Positions 54,989-63,207 of a stretch of 64,000 nucleotides of DNA are shown here, piece after piece. The stretch's first letter is position 1. Each line of letters begins with the position of its first letter. Source of the stretch: Arcicella rosea (GTDB lineage: Bacteria; Bacteroidota; Bacteroidia; Cytophagales; Spirosomataceae). Below the pieces are notes generated by a model. It saw only the letters and a list, made by a program, of their open reading frames with translations, was not told the DNA's origin and ran no database searches. The translations under genes and the position numbers were made by a program. The stretch spans positions 62,001 to 126,000 of the forward strand of contig NZ_JBEUMS010000017.1 of the NCBI RefSeq assembly GCF_040543805.1, in the 5' to 3' direction.

Positions 54989-55120
54989 CAACCCTTCATT
55001 CAAAACTCATCACTAAAAAGGGTAGCTCTTTTTATTAATTTTTAAACCTTGCAAAACAGAAGAAAACGTATCGTTTCCTTCATCATCAAAAACAATTTGA
55101 AACAAAAAATAAGAACAATT

Positions 55121-55606
55121 ATGAACACTATTGAATTACTTTCACCTGAAATTTCTTTCGAAAGTCTTGGACTCTCTTTACCTCCAGCACCACTTCCTTT
55201 GGGTGTTTATAAACCATATTTGATTGATGGCAAATACTTATACTTATCTGGTCATGGCCCAGTAAGAGACGATAAAAGCTTGATTATTGGTAGAATTGGC
55301 AAAGATTTAGACATCGAAGAAGGGAAATTGGCGGCTCAACAAGTAGGTTTAACCATGCTTTCGACCATCAAAACACATTTAGGAAGTTTAGACAGAGTAA
55401 AGCGTGTGATTAAAATTTTGGGTATGGTCAACTGCGTATCAGAATTTGAACGTCACCCTTATGTCATCAATGGTTGTAGCGAACTTTTTGCCCAAGTGTG
55501 GGGAACAGAAAATGGTATTGGCGTAAGAAGTGCGGTAGGAATGGGAACACTTCCAGACAATATTCCAGTGGAAATTGAAGCGTTGTTTGAACTCCACGAA
55601 GACTAA
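55121..55606 (+). CDS. RidA-family protein (YjgF/UK114), imine/enamine deaminase
   Basis: A 161-residue member of the Rid family, which hydrolyses reactive 2-aminoacrylate and related imines made by PLP enzymes. Motifs: LPLGVYKPYLIDGKYLYLSGHGP, GKLAAQQVGLTMLSTIKTHLGSLDRVKRVIKILGMVN, and GVRSAVGMGTLPDNIPVEIEALFEL with the conserved arginine R136. The ATG at 55121 was chosen because homology starts at MNTIELLSPEISF; an in-frame ATG at 55049 would add 24 unlikely basic residues. It is directly upstream of a PLP enzyme gene, so the pair makes metabolic sense. Confidence 0.9.
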   Translation: MNTIELLSPEISFESLGLSLPPAPLPLGVYKPYLIDGKYLYLSGHGPVRDDKSLIIGRIGKDLDIEEGKLAAQQVGLTMLSTIKTHLGSLDRVKRVIKILGMVNCVSEFERHPYVINGCSELFAQVWGTENGIGVRSAVGMGTLPDNIPVEIEALFELHED

Positions 55607-55639
55607 TTGATAAGTGGTTTTGGTAAAATAAACGATGTT

Positions 55640-55708
55640 TTATTTGAATTAACACATTGAATTTCAATATTTTAATTCACAATTCATCATTCATAATTCA
55701 TCACTCCT
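55640..55708. repeat. One-armed AATTCA tract
   Basis: Words AATTTCAA, AATTCACA, ATTCATCA, TTCATAATTCATCACTCC repeat with 7-8-nt period up to 10 bp before the next start codon. Confidence 0.6.
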
Positions 55709-55717
55709 ACTTAAGCC

Positions 55718-56836
55718 ATGAGTAACAAAACGATTGAGTACAACATAAAAAATATTGAAACGCTTGATACGCCTGCTTTGGTGGTTTTTCCGAGTATCGT
55801 AAAGCGTAATATTCAAAAACTTTTGGCTTCGATTGATGATGTAAATCGCTTGCGACCACACATCAAAACGCATAAAACCAAAGAAATAACCAAGCTTTTG
55901 CAAGAAGTTGGGATTCAAAAATTCAAATGTGCAACGATTGCCGAAACTGAATTATTGGCGACTTGTGAAGCAGAAGACGTACTCTTAGCGTATCAGCCAG
56001 TGGGAGCGAAGGTCTTGCGTTTGATTGAAATCATCAAAAAGTTTCAAAAAACACATTTTTCTTGTTTGGTTGATTCTTTGGCAGTTGGTGAGGCAATGTC
56101 AAAAATTGCTTTAGAAAATAAGCTTACTTTATCGCTTTATATCGACTTAAATGTGGGCATGAACCGAACAGGAATTGTTCCTGAAAAGGCTTTTGATTTA
56201 GCAATTGTATTACAAAAATTACCTTCCTTAAAGCTTGAAGGTTTGCATATTTACGATGGACATATCCGAGATTTTGAACTTACCATTCGTACACAAAATT
56301 GTAACACGGCTTTCCAATCCGTAGAAAATTTAGTAGAAAAACTAAACGAAGAAGGCATTCAAAACCTCAATATCGTAGCTGGTGGAACGCCTACATTTCC
56401 GATTCATGCTCAAAGAGCAAAGGTAGAATGCAGTCCGGGCACTTTTGTGTATTGGGATAAAGGCTATCAAGATGCTTATCCAGAGCAAGATTTTGAAACG
56501 GCAGCTTTGGTAATTAGCAGAGTAATTTCTTTGCCCGAAAAAGATAAAATCTGTTTGGATTTAGGACATAAATCTGTTGCTGCAGAAAACCCTTTAGATA
56601 AAAGAGTATTTTTCTTGAATGCTCCAGATGCCACTTTTATCGGACAAAGCGAAGAACATTTAGTATTGGGTGTTCCAGAAAATCATACTTATCAGATTGG
56701 AGATGTTTTTTATGGTTTGCCCATTCATATTTGTCCGACCTGTGCTTTGTACGAAAGGGCAAATCTTGTAGAAAATGAAGTATTGACAGGCGAACAATGG
56801 AAAACGATTGCAAGAGATAGATTCATTTCCATATAG
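55718..56836 (+). CDS. D-threonine aldolase/D-serine dehydratase-like PLP enzyme
   Basis: A 372-residue fold-III PLP enzyme with an alanine-racemase-like barrel. The PLP lysine is probably K50 in RPHIKTHKTKE; the barrel continues with SLYIDLNVGMNRTGI and LEGLHIYDGHIRDF; the C-terminal metal site has the family motif HICPTCAL. Such enzymes cleave D-threonine-type beta-hydroxy amino acids or dehydrate D-serine. A dehydratase would release 2-aminoacrylate, the substrate of the RidA protein encoded just upstream. Which reaction applies cannot be decided here. Confidence 0.9.
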   Translation: MSNKTIEYNIKNIETLDTPALVVFPSIVKRNIQKLLASIDDVNRLRPHIKTHKTKEITKLLQEVGIQKFKCATIAETELLATCEAEDVLLAYQPVGAKVLRLIEIIKKFQKTHFSCLVDSLAVGEAMSKIALENKLTLSLYIDLNVGMNRTGIVPEKAFDLAIVLQKLPSLKLEGLHIYDGHIRDFELTIRTQNCNTAFQSVENLVEKLNEEGIQNLNIVAGGTPTFPIHAQRAKVECSPGTFVYWDKGYQDAYPEQDFETAALVISRVISLPEKDKICLDLGHKSVAAENPLDKRVFFLNAPDATFIGQSEEHLVLGVPENHTYQIGDVFYGLPIHICPTCALYERANLVENEVLTGEQWKTIARDRFISI

Positions 56837-56838
56837 CC

Positions 56839-56899
56839 GTAAAACGGGTTTCCAACCCGTCTGAAAAGATAAATTTTACGGGTTGAAAATCCGTTTTAC
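56839..56899. repeat. Palindromic element ACGGGTTTCCAACCCGT type
   Basis: Arms 56839-56860 and 56878-56899 are complementary at 20 of 22 positions around a 17-nt A+T-rich loop. The element starts 3 bp after one stop and ends 6 bp before the next start, occupying the entire gap. Confidence 0.85.
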
Positions 56900-56904
56900 A
56901 AAAT

Positions 56905-57978
56905 ATGTTTACAATAGACGCACATCTTGACCTCAGCATGAATGCGATGGAATGGAATCGTGATTTAAGATTATCGGTCTCTGAAATTCGTGAAAGAGAA
57001 AAAGGCATGACCGACAAGCCAGACCGTGCCAAAGGAACGGTTACTTTTCCTGCATTAAGAGCAGGAAACATTGGTTTGGTCGTTGCTACACAAATTGCTC
57101 GCTTTGTAAAACTAGACAGCACTTTACCGGGTTGGGCTTCTCCCGAACAGGCTTGGGCACAAACACAAGGACAAGTAGCGTGGTACAAAAGCATGGAAGA
57201 ATGTGGCGAAATGGTTCAAATCAATAACCTTGAATCTTTAGAAAAACATTTACTGCTTTGGAACGACGGCACGCCCAACGACAACAAACCCATTGGCTAT
57301 ATTCTAAGCTTAGAAGGAGCTGATTCACTCGTAACAATTAATCATGTCGAGAAAGCTTATCAGTATGGTTTGCGTGCCATTGGCCCAGCTCATTACGGGC
57401 CGGGGCGTTACGCTCAAGGAACGGATGCGACTGGTTTTATGGGAAAAGCTGGACAAGATTTATTGAAAGAAATGGAAAGGCTGAACATCATTTTAGATGC
57501 GACGCACCTTTGTGACGATAGTTTCTGGGAAGCCATGGATCATTTCAATGGTGCGGTTTGGGCAAGCCATAATTTGTGTAGAAGTTTGGTGAATCATAAT
57601 CGCCAATTTAGCGACGAGCAAATTAAGGAATTAATTAGCAGAGATGCCGTAATTGGCGGAGCATTAGACGCTTGGATGATGGTACCAAATTGGGAAAGAG
57701 GCAAATCAACACCCAAAGAAATGAATTGTAATTTGGCTGTGATGGTTGACCATCTTGACCATATTTGTCAATTGGCAGGAAACGCTTTGCACGTGGGTAT
57801 TGGTTCAGATTTGGATGGAGCTTTTGGCACAGAACAAGGTCCTTATGATTTAGATACCATTGCTGATTTACAAACAATTCCGTCTATTCTCGAAAAAAGA
57901 GGTTATACCCAAACAGACATCGAAAATATCATGCACGGTAACTGGCTGAGATTTTTGAGAAAGAATTGGGCGAAGTAA
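56905..57978 (+). CDS. M19-family (renal/membrane-type) dipeptidase
   Basis: A 357-residue zinc dipeptidase. The N-terminal metal motif is DAHLDLS (H7, D9); other site residues are in ILSLEGADS, ATHLCDDSFWEAMDHF, WASHNLCRSL and HVGIGSDLDGAFG. M19 enzymes cut dipeptides and tolerate a D-amino acid at the C-terminal position, and some act on modified or cyclic dipeptides. No signal peptide is present, so it is cytoplasmic. It lies between a D-amino-acid PLP enzyme and a hexosaminidase in the same direction, which hints at glycopeptide or muropeptide-like substrates. Confidence 0.91.
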   Translation: MFTIDAHLDLSMNAMEWNRDLRLSVSEIREREKGMTDKPDRAKGTVTFPALRAGNIGLVVATQIARFVKLDSTLPGWASPEQAWAQTQGQVAWYKSMEECGEMVQINNLESLEKHLLLWNDGTPNDNKPIGYILSLEGADSLVTINHVEKAYQYGLRAIGPAHYGPGRYAQGTDATGFMGKAGQDLLKEMERLNIILDATHLCDDSFWEAMDHFNGAVWASHNLCRSLVNHNRQFSDEQIKELISRDAVIGGALDAWMMVPNWERGKSTPKEMNCNLAVMVDHLDHICQLAGNALHVGIGSDLDGAFGTEQGPYDLDTIADLQTIPSILEKRGYTQTDIENIMHGNWLRFLRKNWAK

Positions 57979-58012
57979 TTAGGAGTTGTGAATTGTGAGT
58001 GCTGAATTATGA
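57979..58012. repeat. One-armed TGTGAATTGTGAG tract
   Basis: AGGAGTTG, TGAATTG, TGAGTGC, TGAATTA: short-period words immediately after the dipeptidase stop. Confidence 0.55.
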
Positions 58013-58035
58013 TTTACAAATAATTATCTAAATCC

Positions 58036-58107
58036 GTAGGGGCAATCCCTTGCGGTTGCCCATTGTAAAGATTGTACACGTGGGCAACCGCAAGGGATTG
58101 CCCCTAC
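58036..58107. repeat. Perfect 27-bp G+C-rich palindrome
   Basis: Arms 58036-58062 (GTAGGGGCAATCCCTTGCGG...) and 58081-58107 are exactly complementary around an 18-nt loop. It shares the core CCCTTGCGGTTG with the element at 60481. No T run follows. An upstream in-frame ATG of the next gene lies inside it and is not a credible start. Confidence 0.9.
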
Positions 58108-58133
58108 ATATTTTATTTTATCATTTTCTTCCA

Positions 58134-60416
58134 ATGTCAAAGACAAAATCATTTTTCATCATCTTCTTGATGTACTTTTTTACATCAAATTACACGTTTG
58201 CCCAAAGTATTGCCATTATTCCAAAACCTGTTTCTGTACAGCTTATAAAAGAAAAATTTACGTTAAATTCATCTACTTCGATACTTCAAACGTCGGCTTC
58301 TTTAAGTAGAAATGTTCAATTTTTACAAGAAGCCTTGCACACTTTAACGCCTTTTTCTTTCCCGATTACCAAAAATACAACATCCAATTTTATACAATTA
58401 AGTATTGATGCCGATAAAGTCACACAAAAAGAAGGCTATCAATTAATCATTTCCAAAAATTCCATTCAATTGACTGGACACGACGAAGCTGGTGTTTTTT
58501 ATGGCATACAAAGTTTGATACAAATGGCGTATCAAGCTCAAAATAAAGGATTTAACTTATCTGGCTGTCGCATCGAAGATTATCCAAGATTTACTTACCG
58601 TGGCTTGCATTTGGATGTTGGTAGAAATTTCTTCCCGCTTTCTTTTTTGAAAAAATACATCGATTTACTCGCTTTTTATAAAATCAATACTTTTCACTGG
58701 CACCTTACTGACGACCAAGGTTGGCGAATTGAAATCAAAAAATATCCTCGTTTACAAAGTGTTGCAGCATTTCGTGACGAAACCATTATTGGACATAAAA
58801 AAGATTCTCCACACCGTTTTGATGGCAAAAAGTATGGCGGATTTTACAGTCAAGAAGAAGTAAAAGCTTTAGTAAAATATGCCTCAGAAAAGTACGTAAC
58901 CATCATCCCAGAAATAGAAATGCCGGGGCATGCTCAGGCGGCTTTGTCGGCTTATCCGCATTTGGGTTGTGTCGGTGGTTCATACAAAGCAGCAACTTTT
59001 TGGGGTGTTTTTGAGGATGTTTTTTGTGCAGGGAACGACAGCACTTTTACTTTTTTACAGGATGTTCTGGACGAAGTAATTCCACTTTTTCCTTCAAAAT
59101 ACATTCATATTGGTGGAGACGAATGCCCAAAAACTCGTTGGAAAGTTTGTCCAAAATGCCAAAAACGCATGAAAGATGAACATTTAGCTGACGAACACGA
59201 ATTACAAAGCTATTTTATCCAAAAAATGGAGAAATACTTAAACAGTAAAAATCGTGAATTAATTGGCTGGGACGAAATCTTAGAAGGTGGTTTAAGTCCG
59301 AAAGCTACGGTGATGAGTTGGCGAGGAGAAGCGGGTGGCATTGCAGCCGCCAAACAAAAACACGAAGTAATCATGACGCCAGAAAGTCATTTGTATTTAG
59401 ATTATTACCAGTCGCTTCACGCTGACGAACCAACGGCGGCGGCAAGCTTTACACCGCTTTCAAAAGTGTATAGTTATGAGCCTTTTTCGACGGAATTAAA
59501 TCACGAAGACGAACAGTACATCAAAGGCGTACAAGCAAATATCTGGACGGAATACACGCCTCAACCAGAACAAGTAGAGTACATGGTTTTCCCAAGAGCT
59601 TTAGCCTTATCAGAAATTGCTTGGTCACTCAAAACGCATAAAAATTATGATAATTTTCTAAGTAGATTACGTCAGCATAGGAGTATTTTACAACAGAAAA
59701 AAGTGAATTTTTTCGACAGATTTGAAGAAATTACTTATGATTTCTCAATGGAAAAATCAGGCAAAAGTATCGTTCATTTATCGACAACTTTACCCAATGC
59801 TAAGATTCATTATACTGTCGATGGAAAAGCTCCAAATTCGAACGATAAAGTATTTAAAAATCAGCATATTATCAACAAAAGTGTCATTTTGAAAGCCCAA
59901 ATATTTGTCGGTAAAAAAGCTTATGGAAAAGTATTTGAACAAGCTTTTGAATATCATAAAGCCATTGCTAAAAACGTCATTTTGAAGTATCACCCAAAAG
60001 CAAATTATAATCCTACCACACCTTATGCTTTGACCAATGGGTTGACAGGAAACACTCGCTACAACAATACACAATGGATTGGTTTTAGTGGCGAAAATTT
60101 AGACGCAACGATTGATTTAGAAAGCATCCAAAGCATTTCAACCTTAGGTTTAAATTTGCTGAAGTATCATTGGCAAAAAATGTGGGAACCTAATGTGTTG
60201 ATTTTTTCTACTTCGGAAGATGGGATTTCTTATAAGGAAGTTTATCGTACCAGTAATTTTCCTGCGAATGGTATCAATCAAATTAGGGCAAAAATTACGC
60301 CAACGAAAGCTCGTTTTATTAAAATACAGGCAGAAAATAAAGGCATCATTCCAGCAGGAGAATATGGTGTAGGAGCGAAAGCTTGGTTGTTGATTGATGA
60401 GATTTATGTGGAATAG
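58134..60416 (+). CDS. GH20 beta-N-acetylhexosaminidase with chitobiase-like and discoidin-like C-terminal domains
   Basis: A 760-residue exported enzyme (signal peptide FFIIFLMYFFTSNYTFAQ) that removes terminal beta-GlcNAc or GalNAc. Order: GH20b domain (~20-140), GH20 barrel (~145-490) with FTYRGLHLDVGRNFF, WHLTDDQGWRIEI, EIEMPGHAQAALSAYP and the catalytic pair D329-E330 in HIGGDECPKTRW, then a chitobiase-type C-terminal domain (~560-620, IHYTVDGKAPNSND) and an F5/8-type carbohydrate-binding domain (~640-755). The ATG at 58134 directly precedes the signal peptide. With the fucosidase it would trim mucin-, N-glycan- or chitin-type chains. Confidence 0.93.
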   Translation: MSKTKSFFIIFLMYFFTSNYTFAQSIAIIPKPVSVQLIKEKFTLNSSTSILQTSASLSRNVQFLQEALHTLTPFSFPITKNTTSNFIQLSIDADKVTQKEGYQLIISKNSIQLTGHDEAGVFYGIQSLIQMAYQAQNKGFNLSGCRIEDYPRFTYRGLHLDVGRNFFPLSFLKKYIDLLAFYKINTFHWHLTDDQGWRIEIKKYPRLQSVAAFRDETIIGHKKDSPHRFDGKKYGGFYSQEEVKALVKYASEKYVTIIPEIEMPGHAQAALSAYPHLGCVGGSYKAATFWGVFEDVFCAGNDSTFTFLQDVLDEVIPLFPSKYIHIGGDECPKTRWKVCPKCQKRMKDEHLADEHELQSYFIQKMEKYLNSKNRELIGWDEILEGGLSPKATVMSWRGEAGGIAAAKQKHEVIMTPESHLYLDYYQSLHADEPTAAASFTPLSKVYSYEPFSTELNHEDEQYIKGVQANIWTEYTPQPEQVEYMVFPRALALSEIAWSLKTHKNYDNFLSRLRQHRSILQQKKVNFFDRFEEITYDFSMEKSGKSIVHLSTTLPNAKIHYTVDGKAPNSNDKVFKNQHIINKSVILKAQIFVGKKAYGKVFEQAFEYHKAIAKNVILKYHPKANYNPTTPYALTNGLTGNTRYNNTQWIGFSGENLDATIDLESIQSISTLGLNLLKYHWQKMWEPNVLIFSTSEDGISYKEVYRTSNFPANGINQIRAKITPTKARFIKIQAENKGIIPAGEYGVGAKAWLLIDEIYVE

Positions 60417-60480
60417 GGGGCAGCTTTGAGAGATGAGCTTTGAGCTTTTTATAGCGAATAATTAAAAAGTATAAGTGTAG

Positions 60481-60536
60481 CGACAAACCCTTGCGGTTGT
60501 CGTTTCGGCGAATACGGCAACCGCAAGGGTTTGCCG
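60481..60536. repeat. Palindrome with CCCTTGCGGTTG core
   Basis: Arms 60481-60502 and 60515-60536 are complementary at 20 of 22 positions with a 12-nt loop; the core word is shared with the 58036 element. A TGAGCTT-type tract lies just before it (60421-60452). Confidence 0.85.
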
Positions 60537-60560
60537 TTCCACAATGGAATTTGCTATGCC

Positions 60561-60584
60561 GTTGGCAGTGTCTTCACTGCCAAC
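60561..60584. repeat. Perfect hairpin GTTGGCAGTG-TCTT-CACTGCCAAC
   Basis: A perfect 10-bp stem with a 4-nt loop 35 bp before the hydrolase start, immediately following another palindrome. Confidence 0.85.
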
Positions 60585-60618
60585 TTATTCCAAAAATTCA
60601 ATTTTAAACCCAAAAACT

Positions 60619-61416
60619 ATGAAAAAATACGCACTCATTTTATCAATCCTAATCCTATCATTTTCAGCAATAAAAGCCCAAAACTTTAAGCGTTTTACTT
60701 CTTTTGATGGACAAAATATTGCTTACGAAGATACGGGAAGGGGCAAGGCTGTACTCTTGCTGCACGGTTTTATCAATACTGGAGCAAATTGGCGAAAAAC
60801 GGCTTTATACAAGGATTTAATCGAAAAAGGTTTCAGAGTAATCGTACCCGATATGCGTGGAAATGGAGCTTCCGACAAACCGCATGAAGATAAATTTTAC
60901 CAAAATGAGGCCGAAGTAAAAGACTTGATGAGCTTGATTTCTTCCCTAAAAATCAAAGATTATACTTTGGTGGGTTATTCGAGAGGAGCGATTGTTGCCG
61001 CAAAATTATTGGCCAAAGATAAAAGAGTAACAAAAACCATTTTAGGTGGCGTTGGTCAACATTTTACCAATCCTGATTGGGACAGAAGAAAAATGTTTTC
61101 GGACGCTTTTAGCGGAAAAGCTCATTTGCATCCAGAAACGGCTGGAGCTGTGGCTTATGCCAAGTCTATCGGAGTTGATACCATTGCTTTGGGTTTCTTA
61201 CAAAAATATCAGCCTGTTACTTTGCCAACAGAATTAATGAAATACAAAAATCCTGTTTTAATCATCTGTGGTGACGAAGACCTTGATAATGGTGACCCTA
61301 AAGTACTGCAAACGTATTTCAAAAATGCTAGTTTAAAATTAGTCAAAGGTAATCATAACGGTACTTATCGCACGCAAGCTTTTGCAGATGAGATTATGGG
61401 TTTTATCACAAAATAA
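60619..61416 (+). CDS. Exported alpha/beta hydrolase
   Basis: A 265-residue alpha/beta-hydrolase-fold protein with signal peptide (YALILSILILSFSAIKAQ). Visible are the oxyanion region LLLHGFINTGANW, VIVPDMRGNGASDKP, nucleophile elbow VGYSRGA (Ser), a probable acid in ICGDEDLDNGDP and a late histidine in KGNHNGTY. It could be an esterase removing acyl groups from the glycan substrate of this operon; substrate is inferred only from context. The ATG at 60619 was chosen over 60544, since the signal peptide starts there and the longer form runs through a repeat hairpin. Confidence 0.85.
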   Translation: MKKYALILSILILSFSAIKAQNFKRFTSFDGQNIAYEDTGRGKAVLLLHGFINTGANWRKTALYKDLIEKGFRVIVPDMRGNGASDKPHEDKFYQNEAEVKDLMSLISSLKIKDYTLVGYSRGAIVAAKLLAKDKRVTKTILGGVGQHFTNPDWDRRKMFSDAFSGKAHLHPETAGAVAYAKSIGVDTIALGFLQKYQPVTLPTELMKYKNPVLIICGDEDLDNGDPKVLQTYFKNASLKLVKGNHNGTYRTQAFADEIMGFITK

Positions 61417-61424
61417 TCAAAACC

Positions 61425-62306
61425 TTACTTGGCTTCTCGATTAAAATAACGCTCTACGTATTCGCTAGGCGATTGATTGGTGATGCGTTTGAATACCCTG
61501 TTGAAGTTCGTAATGCTATTAAAACCACAGCTATAAGCCACGTTGGCAATGGTTTCGTTATTACTACTCGTTAATTTTTTACAGGCTTCGTTGATTCGAA
61601 CTTCGTTGAGAAATGACAAAAAAGTATGACGAGTATGCTTTTTAAAATACCTACAAAAAGCGTGTGGCGTCATGTGGGCTTTGTTGGCAGCATCTTCAAG
61701 CGTGATGGGCTTTTCGTATTCCTGCATGATAAAATTATAAATATTACTAATTCTTAAGCCTTCATTTTCGCTATAATTCTGTGGTTGTGTACTCATTGAA
61801 AGTGGTAAAAGCGAAGGAATAGCAGCGATACTTCTCAGTAAATCTATAAAATGAATCATCTGACTCACGCCATTACTTTTATTGAGCAAGCCAATTTTAT
61901 TGGCTATTTCTGAAACATTTTCCTGCGGAATTTTGAATCCGTTAGAGTGTTGCTGTAAAAATCTTTTAAGCGTATTGATCTCTGGTAAGTCAAAAAAAGA
62001 AGATAATTGCCCGCTTGGATTAAAGAAAATAGCTGTTGCCGTTACTTTCTTTTTACTTTTTGGATGAAAATAAGAAGCTTCACTTTTGAAAAGATGAGGC
62101 TGATTCGCACCCAACCAATAAATTTCATTCGAACGAAAACGGTGCATATTGTTATCAGCAATCAAAGTGCCTTCACCTTGCTGAATCCACATCAATTGAA
62201 TTTCTTGATGCCTATGTAAATGCGGATAAAAGTGCGGTAGAACGTCTTTTTGAACAATAATCGTTTTATCGTGAGGAACTGGAATCGTAAATGGAAGTAC
62301 TTTCAT
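61425..62306 (-). CDS. AraC-family transcriptional regulator with cupin sensor domain
   Basis: A 293-residue regulator. The N-terminal cupin (~8-110; HFYPHLHRHQEIQLMWIQQGEGTLIADN, EIYWLGANQPHLFKS) probably binds a sugar. The C-terminal AraC domain (~190-285) has two helix-turn-helices: ITLEDAANKAHMTPHAFCRYFKKHTRHTFLSFLNEVRINEACKKL and TIANVAYSCGFNSITNFNRVFKRITNQSPSEYVE. The start at 62306 (MKVLPFTIPV) matches the family; an ATG at 62390 would add 28 hydrophobic residues without domain support. It converges on the glycan operon, ending 8 bp from it, and is divergent from nothing visible. Confidence 0.91.
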   Translation of the reverse strand: MKVLPFTIPVPHDKTIIVQKDVLPHFYPHLHRHQEIQLMWIQQGEGTLIADNNMHRFRSNEIYWLGANQPHLFKSEASYFHPKSKKKVTATAIFFNPSGQLSSFFDLPEINTLKRFLQQHSNGFKIPQENVSEIANKIGLLNKSNGVSQMIHFIDLLRSIAAIPSLLPLSMSTQPQNYSENEGLRISNIYNFIMQEYEKPITLEDAANKAHMTPHAFCRYFKKHTRHTFLSFLNEVRINEACKKLTSSNNETIANVAYSCGFNSITNFNRVFKRITNQSPSEYVERYFNREAK

Positions 62307-62446
62307 AAGACTTGGTATTGTGAATGAAGTAGAAAAATTTAATTTTCTATTTACATAAAAATAAAACATTAGCTTTATTTTAACAAACACCAGCCTAAAT
62401 ATTTCAAAATAGTGTTAATATTTGAGTAGTTCTATTCATCCAATTG

Positions 62447-62492
62447 AATGAAAAATGATGAAGTAAAAACAAAGTTTACCTCATCATTTTCA
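62447..62492 (-). terminator. Terminator of DUF1080 gene
   Basis: GAAAATGATGAGGTAAA and TTTACTTCATCATTTTTC (minus strand) form a long stem with one mismatch; it begins about 9 bp after the stop and has a T-rich end. Confidence 0.75.
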
Positions 62493-62500
62493 AGCAGTTC

Positions 62501-63118
62501 TTATAAACTTTTCACTTTTAATTTACGCCATTTTACTTTAATGCCACCGCCACTGTGAATTTGTAAAGCAATGATTCCTGCACGTCCGCCAATTTTTTCA
62601 TCATTGAGCGTAATCATTTCTTGTCCGTTTACAAAAGTTGTTACTTGGTTGCCTACTACTTTTACAACCATCGTATTCCATTCTCCCATTTTTAGGGCTT
62701 TGTCTTTGTCGTCAGTTGGTTTAATCAACCAACCTCTTCCGTAAGACTCATAAATTCCGCCTGTCCAATGTCCCGGAGGAGCTACTTCTGCTTGCCAGCC
62801 AGTAATTTTTGTTCCATCAATACTTGAATGAAAAAACACGCCACTGTTGCCATCGGCTTCTTGTTTAAACTGAAGACTCAACTCAAAGTCTTGAAAACTT
62901 TGTTCTGTTCCTAAGTAACCGTATTCTTTATCAGGACCACTTTCGCAAATCAATTCGCCATTTTCTACGTACCATTTTTCAGTACCGTAAATCTTCCAGC
63001 CACTCAAATCTTTTTGGTTAAAAAGACTAACCCATTTTCCTTTTTTCGGCGTTTGTGCTTGTGAAGAAAAAATTAATAACAAGCTAAAAATCAACAAGTA
63101 AGCATTTATTTTTCTCAT
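62501..63118 (-). CDS. DUF1080-family exported protein (3-keto-disaccharide hydrolase-like)
   Basis: A 205-residue secreted protein with signal peptide (AYLLIFSLLLIFSSQAQ) and a concanavalin-like beta-sandwich of the DUF1080 type: GKWVSLFNQKDLSGWKIYG, WYVENGELICESGP, FELSLQFKQEADGNSGVFFHSSI, GGIYESYGRGWL, EWNTMVVKVVGNQVTTFVNGQEM, GIIALQIHSGGGIKVKWRKLKV. Members cleave 3-keto-glycosides. It directly follows a GMC oxidoreductase, which could make the 3-keto sugar. The ATG at 63118 is chosen for the signal peptide; one at 63178 adds 20 residues of no pattern. Confidence 0.9.
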   Translation of the reverse strand: MRKINAYLLIFSLLLIFSSQAQTPKKGKWVSLFNQKDLSGWKIYGTEKWYVENGELICESGPDKEYGYLGTEQSFQDFELSLQFKQEADGNSGVFFHSSIDGTKITGWQAEVAPPGHWTGGIYESYGRGWLIKPTDDKDKALKMGEWNTMVVKVVGNQVTTFVNGQEMITLNDEKIGGRAGIIALQIHSGGGIKVKWRKLKVKSL

Positions 63119-63169
63119 ATTTATAATGTTAAAAACTGTAATATTTTCTTTTCTATTTTTACACGCTAA

Positions 63170-63206
63170 AATTATCACTCCTCATTCAACACTCCAAATT
63201 CAACAT
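63170..63206. repeat. One-armed CACTCC/ATTCAAC tract
   Basis: TCACTCCTCATTCAACACTCC then AAATTCAACATTTTA: 7-8-nt-period words between the GMC and DUF1080 genes, ending at the GMC stop. Confidence 0.55.
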
Positions 63207-63207
63207 T

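Noticed and set aside
58036..58107. Rho-independent terminator
   Set aside because: Stem is perfect but no T run follows on either side, and the arms share a core with another dispersed element.
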